Below are positions 1 through 4,523 of a stretch of DNA of 6,379 nucleotides, in pieces (within the stretch, counting starts at the first letter, position 1; every line of letters starts with the position of its first letter). The position numbers were made by a program, and so were the translations under genes. Source of the DNA: Oscillospiraceae bacterium (GTDB lineage: Bacteria > Bacillota > Clostridia > Oscillospirales > Ruminococcaceae); assembly GCA_003531585.1 (NCBI GenBank), contig DQFX01000077.1, positions 1 through 6,379 of the forward strand, read 5' to 3'. The notes below the pieces were generated by a model that worked only from the letters and a program-made list of their open reading frames with translations, did not search any database and was not told the origin of the DNA.

Positions 1-58
1 TTCTGGATGCAGCCTTTTCTTTTACAGCGCCGTTTTTGCGCAGCTATGCGAAGTCATG

Positions 59-78
59 GAGCCTGTTTTATCAGGCTC
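59..78 (-). terminator. Weak hairpin just after the 170-residue gene
   Basis: GAGCCTG (59-65) and CAGGCTC (72-78) form a perfect 7-bp stem with a 6-base loop. The hairpin starts 2 bases beyond the stop codon of the minus-strand gene, where a terminator is expected. There is no run of T after it on either strand, so it is not a canonical intrinsic terminator. It may instead stabilise the mRNA 3' end or act with other factors. The remaining bases at 1-58 hold no gene I can support. Confidence 0.4.
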
Positions 79-80
79 AC

Positions 81-593
81 TTAATTAAACAGTTCTTTCA
101 TCTGTTCCATGAATGGTTCGTCGTAAATCTTGGGGTAGTATCCGAATACCAGCTCGTAGAACTGCGCCGGGGTCAGCGCTTCGAATTCTCCGTACAGGAA
201 TCCCGGGTAACTCTTCATCGCGTCAGCCATTGAGCACGCCTTGTCGATTTCGCCGCTGACCAGCTTCTGGCATATCTGGTCGTTGCCGTAAATTATTGCA
301 GGAATGTGCTTCATAGCCGTTGTGAAATCAAACTGCGGTATCGGAACGATCGGTGAAAACTGTGGTTTCACGCGCTCGTAAAATGGCTTTCCGGCACGTT
401 TTATCTCTGATTTTAAAGCTCTCATGCACTTTGCAAGGGGCTTTTTTTCGTTATTGACGTGGGACAGCGCTGCGGAAAGTGCGTCCAGCAGGGCCACCTG
501 ATTCAGCTCTGTTTCGCCGTTTTTCACCGCGGAGTACGCCTCGCGCGATATTGCAAGCACCCTGCCGAGCGCCGCTTCCTCTGAAGTCTTCAT
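81..593 (-). CDS. Hypothetical 170-residue soluble protein
   Basis: I do not recognise this family. The ORF is complete, running from an ATG at 593 to a TAA at 81. The start is supported by AGGCGGTGA (598-606 on the minus strand), one mismatch from the ideal Shine-Dalgarno, with its AGGCGG core 7 bases before the ATG. There is no signal peptide and no hydrophobic stretch long enough for a membrane helix, so the product is probably cytosolic. Residues 1-70 look mostly helical and become lysine/arginine-rich towards 50-75. A proline-rich hinge follows at about 78-88 (PQFSPIVPIPQF). The C-terminal part (about 90-170) is rich in aromatic residues, with a notable YPGFLYGEF segment near 129-137 and YELVFGYYPKIYDEP near 146-160. 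The three cysteines (56, 108, 120) do not form a metal-binding pattern. It is transcribed divergently from the membrane-protein gene at 679 and may share regulation with it. Existence as a gene is likely; function is unknown. Confidence 0.8.
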   Translation of the reverse strand: MKTSEEAALGRVLAISREAYSAVKNGETELNQVALLDALSAALSHVNNEKKPLAKCMRALKSEIKRAGKPFYERVKPQFSPIVPIPQFDFTTAMKHIPAIIYGNDQICQKLVSGEIDKACSMADAMKSYPGFLYGEFEALTPAQFYELVFGYYPKIYDEPFMEQMKELFN

Positions 594-611
594 GTTGTCA
601 CCGCCTTTGAG

Positions 612-640
612 TTATCAAACCTGTCCGGACAGCATATACA
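612..640 (+). promoter_or_regulatory. Weak candidate promoter for the membrane-protein gene
   Basis: TTATCA (612-617) and TATACA (635-640) are 17 bases apart, each matching 4 of 6 consensus positions. The -10 occupies the same six bases as the minus-strand -10, so the two promoters would compete directly, and the 621-632 palindrome sits in this spacer. A start near 647 would give a leader of about 32 bases. Support is spacing and position only. Confidence 0.3.
621..632. promoter_or_regulatory. Perfect 12-bp palindrome, candidate operator
   Basis: CTGTCCGGACAG is an uninterrupted perfect palindrome in the 85-base spacer between two divergent genes. On the minus strand it begins 2 bases after the proposed -10 hexamer and so covers the likely transcription start. 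On the plus strand it lies in the spacer of the weaker candidate promoter. A dimeric regulator bound here could control both genes. The regulator is unknown, and a short GC-rich palindrome can occur by chance. Confidence 0.4.
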
Positions 641-663
641 TCTAAAAAAGAGAATGCTGCCAA
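635..663 (-). promoter_or_regulatory. Candidate sigma-A promoter for the 170-residue gene
   Basis: On the minus strand TTGGCA (658-663) is followed after 17 bases by TGTATA (635-640). The spacing is ideal and each hexamer departs modestly from consensus. Transcription would start near 628, inside the palindrome, leaving a leader of about 35 bases before the ATG at 593. The -35 lies only 15 bases upstream of the divergent gene's start codon. Confidence 0.45.
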
Positions 664-678
664 TGGAGATGCTGAAAT

Positions 679-1527
679 ATGGAAAACACCATTCTGATGA
701 CCCAGCCAAAAAATCCGGACAAACCTTCCCCGGAGCCACGGGAAAACTACCTGACGTATTCCATGAACTACACGAATTTCCGCGCTGGTGCCATTTCCGG
801 AGCCACCGGAAAACAGAAACCGAAACCCCGCGATATTCCGGGTGTATCCTGCGAAAAAACCGAGGCTCCGGAATCCGAAATAATTTTTATGCCTTACGAC
901 CCAGATGAATCGGACTCTGCGGATTCCGCCGAACGGGATATCACACCCTCCGAAAGAATCCCGGAAACCGCCGAGCTTCCCCGAGCCGCGCGGAGCGCCT
1001 ATCGCCGCCGCAGCGGAATTCCTATGCTGTACACGTTCCTGACCGCCGCCGGGCTTATTCTGGGAATTTACATCGCGGCTTCCGCACCTGGCGCGGATAT
1101 TTCCGGGAGCCTGCTGTGCGGCTCCGGAGATTTTCTCGGTCTGCTTTTGCGTCGGCTTTTCTGGGGAGCGGCGTTCCTGATTTCAGAGTACGTCTGCGGT
1201 TTTTTCGCGCTTGGAAGGCTGCTGGTGTGGGCCGCTCCGCTTATTTGCGGGCTTGGAACCGGAGCTGCCCTCGCCGGAGCGTTCACGATTGAGGGAATGA
1301 ACGCATTACGTCTTGCGCCTGGCTGTGCCGGGTGCGCCGCCGCCGTGATATTCGCTGCGGGGACTTCCTCGGGAATGTCGTCGCAGCTTCTGCGGCTGGT
1401 GTCCTCTGACAAAAACAGTATCGTCTCGACAAGCCCCGCCGCCGGGGAGTATACCCTGCGGTTCCTGGTCTATCTGGCGATACTGTCTGCGTGTGCTATT
1501 GCTGAAGCGGCACTGCGCTGCGCCTGA
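679..1527 (+). CDS. Multi-pass membrane protein, possibly SpoIIM/DUF95-like
   Basis: This 282-residue protein has two parts. Residues 1-115 are hydrophilic, proline-rich and, around 60-100, acidic, so probably disordered; a basic patch (RSAYRRR, 105-111) then leads into the membrane region. Predicted membrane segments are near 116-135, 159-178, 180-203, 215-233 and 260-280. The layout, with an isolated first helix, a loop, a glycine-rich pair around APLICGLGTGAALAG (185-200) and a further helix, recalls SpoIIM/DUF95 proteins, which in sporulating Firmicutes take part in engulfment. That match is by topology and pattern only, and no catalytic motif is visible. The ATG at 679 is preceded by GGAG (665-668), 10 bases upstream. 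A later ATG at 697 is possible but has weaker support. The gene is divergent from the 170-residue gene and convergent with the transglutaminase gene, whose stop lies 3 bases away. The N-terminal coding region also contains an out-of-frame 18-base repeat, described separately. Confidence 0.75.
   Translation: MENTILMTQPKNPDKPSPEPRENYLTYSMNYTNFRAGAISGATGKQKPKPRDIPGVSCEKTEAPESEIIFMPYDPDESDSADSAERDITPSERIPETAELPRAARSAYRRRSGIPMLYTFLTAAGLILGIYIAASAPGADISGSLLCGSGDFLGLLLRRLFWGAAFLISEYVCGFFALGRLLVWAAPLICGLGTGAALAGAFTIEGMNALRLAPGCAGCAAAVIFAAGTSSGMSSQLLRLVSSDKNSIVSTSPAAGEYTLRFLVYLAILSACAIAEAALRCA
730..814 (+). repeat. Imperfect 18-base direct repeat, out of frame
   Basis: The 18 bases at 730-747 recur at 797-814 with a single mismatch (CCGGAGCCAC then G or C, then GGAAAAC). 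The offset is 67 bases, which is not a multiple of three, so the copies are read in different frames. In the main gene's frame only the second copy gives GATGK (residues 41-45), while the first gives PEPRENY. A +1-type frame shift would make the first copy read GATGK as well. Confidence 0.6.
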
Positions 1528-1541
1528 ACGTCAGGTCAGCG
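1516..1541. terminator. Bidirectional hairpin containing both convergent stop codons
   Basis: CCTGA (1523-1527) pairs with TCAGG (1531-1535) around a 3-base ACG loop. An outer stem of CGCTG (1516-1520) with CAGCG (1537-1541) extends it across a small internal loop. The plus-strand TGA stop (1525-1527) and the minus-strand TGA stop (1531-1533) sit in opposite arms. No T tract follows on either strand, so intrinsic termination would be inefficient. The symmetry could arise partly because two facing TGA stops are themselves complementary, but the outer stem is additional. Confidence 0.45.
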
Positions 1542-3114
1542 TTATCGTGAGGGACTTGCTGGTGCTGCTTGATCTCCAGCCGTTGCTGTCGCAGCCCTTT
1601 TCTCGGAGGTCTGCAAAGAACTGCTGTTGGTTCACCTTTGCCATCAGGCTGTTCATAATTCCCTGCTTTACATAGATGGTCGTTTCATAGACGCCGTTCT
1701 TGTAGTTCTTCGCCGCCTGCTCGACCAGACCATTGTACGCGCTGTTTACGTCGGTGTAGGTCGTGATGCCCATTACTTCGCTGTAGGAATACTTGGTGGC
1801 TGTAGCCTTGGGTACTGGGAATGTATTGCGCAGTGTGTGGTCGGCGAACATCTGTGAATCCGGAACGCAGAAATACTCATATGTGCCGGAGTCGTCCCAG
1901 GTGATGTCCATGTGATACCATTCCCCGTCAAGCTGGAGCATGTTCCACATGTGATCCTCACCGGCGTAGCCCGCAACGCAGAAGCACTGTATCCCGACCG
2001 ACTGACAGAGGTACATGAACGCTTTCGCGTAACCCTCGCAGAGAGCCTCTCCGTAAACAAGGGGACCGTCCGCCTCGGACTTGTAGCTGGGAGCCTTGGC
2101 ATTGTAGGTGGTCATTTCAGTAATGGCGTCATGGATAACAAGCACCCGGTCGAACAGGTTGTCCTGCGCGAGCGCCTTGTCTATCACCTTCTGAGCCGCC
2201 GCGTCAAACAGGGGCTGAATCTTTGCTGCCTCAGCTGCCGAGCGTGAATATACCATGTTTACACTGATTATCTCGCCGCCCATTGTGGTGAATCTGTAGC
2301 CGTTTGCAAGCCAGAAGAACTGGGGATTGTCGTAGTCGAACGCCCAGTACGCCTTGTCCATGTCGTTTTCGGTGAATCCCTCCCCCGCGACATTGAGGTT
2401 GTCCTTATGAGCCGCCGCGCCGTTGTAGATAACTTCGTACAGCTTTTTCTGCTTTGCGGTCAGCGTATTGTAGGCGTACTTGCTCTTGTAGTCCTCAAGA
2501 ATGCTTTCGCCGGAAAGGGTAGAGGTTTCCTCGGAGCCGCTTATTGTATATTCCTCGGCAAGATATTTTCCCGACCACCCGGTCTTTGCAGCGAGCACGC
2601 GCAGTTTTGCGGACTTGCTGACAGTGATTCCCTTGGTGGTGTAGAGCGCGGAGGATTTGGTAGGCTTGCTGCCGTCGAGAGTGTAGTAGAACTTCACCCC
2701 GGAAGCAGTGGAGGACAGCTTCACGGTTACGGCGCTGTCGTAATTGCCGCCGGCGTTAGTGACCTTGACCTTCGGCGTCAGCTTGTATTTTACGGTGACA
2801 GTTTTGCTCTTGGCGCCGTTTTTCTGCGCGTAGAATTTAAGCGTTGTGTTCTTTGTGATTTTCAGCGTCTTTGTATACAGTTTGTAGCTTCCCCCGGTGC
2901 TGTAGTAAATCTGCGAGCCGCTGTCCGCTGTGAGTCTCACAGTCAGCGTTCCGGAGCTTGAATAGGTTCCGGACTTTCTGGAAGCCTTCGGCATTGAAAC
3001 GGTTTCAGCCGCGAAAGCGACCGTAGATGTTCCGACGTACCGCTGAACGGGGCTGACGAATACCCCCGCTGAAATTACCGCGGCAAGAGCCGCGCTTATT
3101 ATCTGTTTTTTCAT
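1531..3114 (-). CDS. Secreted transglutaminase-like protein with chitobiase-type repeats
   Basis: This is a 527-residue exported protein. It opens with a signal peptide (MKKQ, hydrophobic core, then AFAA near 33-36) and probable cleavage there. Two similar beta-rich units follow, about 42-112 and 114-191; both have the S-G-x-Y/YYT-x-G pattern of chitobiase/hexosaminidase C-terminal (CHB_HEX_C) domains, often found in cell-surface proteins. Residues 200-310 form a helical linker including the FDYDNPQFFWL stretch. The transglutaminase-like core spans about 320-409, with candidate catalytic Cys359 (GEALCEGYAKAF), His388 (DHMWNM) and Asp403 (MDITWDD). The triad looks intact, so the fold could act as a cysteine protease, amidase or crosslinker; the substrate is unknown. 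I see no LPXTG anchor, dockerin or lipobox. The ATG at 3114 is chosen because AAAGGAG (3120-3126) lies 5 bases upstream and a signal peptide starts there. The longer reading from a TTG at 3171 would begin within the promoter's -10. Confidence 0.9.
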   Translation of the reverse strand: MKKQIISAALAAVISAGVFVSPVQRYVGTSTVAFAAETVSMPKASRKSGTYSSSGTLTVRLTADSGSQIYYSTGGSYKLYTKTLKITKNTTLKFYAQKNGAKSKTVTVKYKLTPKVKVTNAGGNYDSAVTVKLSSTASGVKFYYTLDGSKPTKSSALYTTKGITVSKSAKLRVLAAKTGWSGKYLAEEYTISGSEETSTLSGESILEDYKSKYAYNTLTAKQKKLYEVIYNGAAAHKDNLNVAGEGFTENDMDKAYWAFDYDNPQFFWLANGYRFTTMGGEIISVNMVYSRSAAEAAKIQPLFDAAAQKVIDKALAQDNLFDRVLVIHDAITEMTTYNAKAPSYKSEADGPLVYGEALCEGYAKAFMYLCQSVGIQCFCVAGYAGEDHMWNMLQLDGEWYHMDITWDDSGTYEYFCVPDSQMFADHTLRNTFPVPKATATKYSYSEVMGITTYTDVNSAYNGLVEQAAKNYKNGVYETTIYVKQGIMNSLMAKVNQQQFFADLREKGCDSNGWRSSSTSKSLTITLT

Positions 3115-3161
3115 ATGTACTCCTTTTAAGTGGATATCGTGAAACAAAATTCCAAAGAAAC

Positions 3162-3176
3162 TATAATTCAATTATA
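3162..3176. promoter_or_regulatory. 15-bp perfect dyad over -10 and start site
   Basis: TATAATT (3162-3168), one central base, then AATTATA (3170-3176) form an exact inverted repeat. Its right half contains the -10 of the minus-strand transglutaminase promoter and its left half covers the expected start of transcription. A repressor bound here would block initiation. An AT-only dyad around a TATAAT box could be chance, so this is a candidate operator only. Confidence 0.4.
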
Positions 3177-3199
3177 CCAAAACTGACCGGCGTTGTCAA
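3171..3199 (-). promoter_or_regulatory. Exact-consensus sigma-A promoter, transglutaminase gene
   Basis: On the minus strand TTGACA (3194-3199) and TATAAT (3171-3176) are separated by exactly 17 bases, with all 12 positions matching consensus. Transcription should start near 3164, giving a leader of about 50 bases that ends in the AAAGGAG ribosome binding site. Such a perfect promoter predicts strong expression unless repressed. Confidence 0.85.
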
Positions 3200-3239
3200 T
3201 GAATTTTGAGCTTAATTAACAGAAAAATGTGAGATTTGT

Positions 3240-3257
3240 ATACATAAGTGCATGTAT
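3240..3257. promoter_or_regulatory. Inverted repeat abutting the zinc-ribbon gene -35
   Basis: ATACAT (3240-3245) and ATGTAT (3252-3257) form a 6-bp inverted repeat with a 6-base gap, and the last base is the first base of the -35. The overlapping 8-bp palindrome TGTATACA (3237-3244) and a further ATAC at 3266-3269 repeat the same GTAT/ATAC element around the promoter. This is a plausible regulator site, but the region is AT-rich. Confidence 0.3.
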
Positions 3258-3285
3258 TGACATTCATACGTTTTTGTGATATAAT
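3257..3285 (+). promoter_or_regulatory. Exact-consensus sigma-A promoter, zinc-ribbon gene
   Basis: TTGACA (3257-3262) and TATAAT (3280-3285) lie exactly 17 bases apart, again with all 12 positions at consensus. Transcription should begin near 3292, leaving about 31 bases before the ATG at 3323. The -35 elements of this promoter and the divergent one are 57 bases apart. Confidence 0.88.
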
Positions 3286-3322
3286 ACAATTCAGTAGAAA
3301 TTTATGGAAAGGATGTGTTGGT

Positions 3323-4432
3323 ATGAAGTGTAAAAAATGCGGCGCAGAGCTCTCCAACGACGCGGAGTTCTGCCCGGTATGCAGAAGCAGCGTAGGCGGT
3401 ACTGAACAGGAAGCGGTTTCCTGCACCGCTCCTCCGGCGCCCACACCGGAGCCTGAGAATATCCCTCCTGAGGAACCCGAAGATTATTCCGCCGGGGCGG
3501 CGGAGCCGGTCATAGCTCCCGTGAAGAAGCCGCGCAAAATGTGCTTGGCTGTTAGCGTAGTCCTGTCGGTCGTGTTCGGAATGCTGACCATGTTTGTATG
3601 TCAGACGGCGGCGGTGCTGTGTACTTTTTCCGGAGCGCTTTCCAGTCACGCCGTATCCGAGCAGATCGCCGGCATTGACGTTGGAAGCATAGAAATAGGC
3701 AGCCTTATTCCGGACAATATAAAAGAGCAGTTCGGTATTGACCCGTCAGAGATCACCGGTGATATCGCCGGGATAGTCAGCAGGTTTTCCGGCGGTGCAA
3801 TGAGCAGCGACCAGGCTGCCGAGATAATCAGGAAGGCGGACATCAGCAAAGAGATTGCGAAGATCGTGCAATCCTACGAGGATTTCATCATGAGCGGGAA
3901 ATCCGACGTGGACATATCCGCAGAGCTCCAGCGCATAATTCTTGGAGCGAAGCAGGTCTATAAGGACGTTACCGGCATGGAAGTTCCGGCGGATTTCGAC
4001 CAGGACGTGATAAACGCGCTGAAAGAAAACGCGGAGGCGCTTCAGCAGGCTGCTCCGCAGGCGGCTCTCGGAGTGATGGGAGATACGCTGCGCGTAGTTT
4101 TTTCACCTGCGGTCTGGATTGCTGCGTTTGTGTTATCCGCGCTGTTCCCTTTGCTCGCAGGGCTTATCACCAGACGCGTTCCCGCGGGTCTGATGTGCGG
4201 AGGCGCTGCGTATTTCGTCTCAGGCGCCGGGATCTTGATTACCAACGCGGTAAGCGAAACGGTAATGAAAACTCTGCGGTTCGACGACGGCGTTATGACG
4301 AAGGTGATTTCAAATGCGCTTGGCGACAAGCTGATGCTCTGCGGAGCGGTGCTTGCTGTGGTGGGCGCAGTGCTTATCGCGGCATTTATCGTCGTGAAGG
4401 TCACGTCGGCAAGGAAGCTCAGAAAAGCATAA
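3323..4432 (+). CDS. Zinc-ribbon membrane protein with large extracytoplasmic domain
   Basis: This is a 369-residue protein. The N-terminus carries a short zinc ribbon with Cys3, Cys6, Cys17 and Cys20 (CKKCG ... FCPVC), typical of the small zinc-ribbon domains placed at the cytosolic end of Firmicute membrane proteins. A proline/glutamate-rich linker covers about 25-68, followed by basic residues (VKKPRK) and membrane helix 1 near 74-103. Residues 105-258 are hydrophilic and largely helical, with no cysteine, and are predicted to lie outside the cell. Three more helices follow near 259-282, 287-309 and 336-361, ending in a basic tail. The family beyond the zinc ribbon is not recognised. The ATG at 3323 is chosen because AAAGGA (3308-3313) lies 9 bases upstream and the zinc ribbon starts immediately. 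The upstream GTG at 3248 lies before the promoter's -35 and cannot be in the transcript. The gene is divergent from the secreted transglutaminase gene. A sensor, transport or envelope role is possible but unproven. Confidence 0.88.
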   Translation: MKCKKCGAELSNDAEFCPVCRSSVGGTEQEAVSCTAPPAPTPEPENIPPEEPEDYSAGAAEPVIAPVKKPRKMCLAVSVVLSVVFGMLTMFVCQTAAVLCTFSGALSSHAVSEQIAGIDVGSIEIGSLIPDNIKEQFGIDPSEITGDIAGIVSRFSGGAMSSDQAAEIIRKADISKEIAKIVQSYEDFIMSGKSDVDISAELQRIILGAKQVYKDVTGMEVPADFDQDVINALKENAEALQQAAPQAALGVMGDTLRVVFSPAVWIAAFVLSALFPLLAGLITRRVPAGLMCGGAAYFVSGAGILITNAVSETVMKTLRFDDGVMTKVISNALGDKLMLCGAVLAVVGAVLIAAFIVVKVTSARKLRKA

Positions 4433-4437
4433 AATAT

Positions 4438-4465
4438 ACGGCGGTTCGAAAGGATCGCCGTTTTT
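4438..4465 (+). terminator. Intrinsic terminator with GAAA tetraloop
   Basis: Starting 5 bases after the zinc-ribbon gene's TAA, the stem ACGGCGGTTC (4438-4447) pairs with GGATCGCCGT (4452-4461) over 10 bp, including two G-T wobbles. It is closed by a GAAA loop of the stable GNRA class. The T run at 4461-4465 begins with the last stem base. This ends the zinc-ribbon transcript and separates it from asnB. Confidence 0.9.
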
Positions 4466-4466
4466 A

Positions 4467-4495
4467 TTCACCATCTGCCGTAAGCTGCATACAAT
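4467..4495 (+). promoter_or_regulatory. Probable asnB promoter
   Basis: TTCACC (4467-4472, 4 of 6 matches) and TACAAT (4490-4495, 5 of 6) are 17 bases apart, directly after the upstream terminator. A start near 4502 leaves a leader of only about 22 bases, too short for a riboswitch or T-box, so any amino-acid control would have to act at initiation or elsewhere. Confidence 0.55.
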
Positions 4496-4523
4496 ACAAG
4501 AGAAGGCAGAAAGGGGAATAATT

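Noticed and set aside
27..50. Small GC-rich inverted repeats near the left edge (GCGC...GCGC and CGCA...TGCG).
   Set aside because: Stems are only 4 bp with no T tract, so they are not distinguishable from chance.
1068..1412. Minus-strand frame opposite the membrane-protein gene.
   Set aside because: It is a low-complexity Ala/Pro/Ser/Arg-rich translation typical of the antisense of a GC-rich membrane-protein gene.
1912..2961. Long plus-strand open frames opposite the transglutaminase gene.
   Set aside because: They are antisense shadows of a gene with clear domains; the encoded sequences show no recognisable domain and lack ribosome binding sites.
3115..3171. Longer start of the transglutaminase gene at a TTG (3171).
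   Set aside because: The TTG lies within the promoter's -10 and upstream of the expected transcript start, while the ATG at 3114 has a strong ribosome binding site and begins a signal peptide.
3248..3322. Longer start of the zinc-ribbon gene at a GTG (3248).
   Set aside because: It precedes the consensus promoter, so it would not be transcribed; the ATG at 3323 begins the zinc ribbon directly.
4466..4523. Possible T-box or riboswitch in front of asnB.
   Set aside because: Only 58 bases separate the previous terminator from the start codon and the inferred leader is about 22 bases, too short for either.
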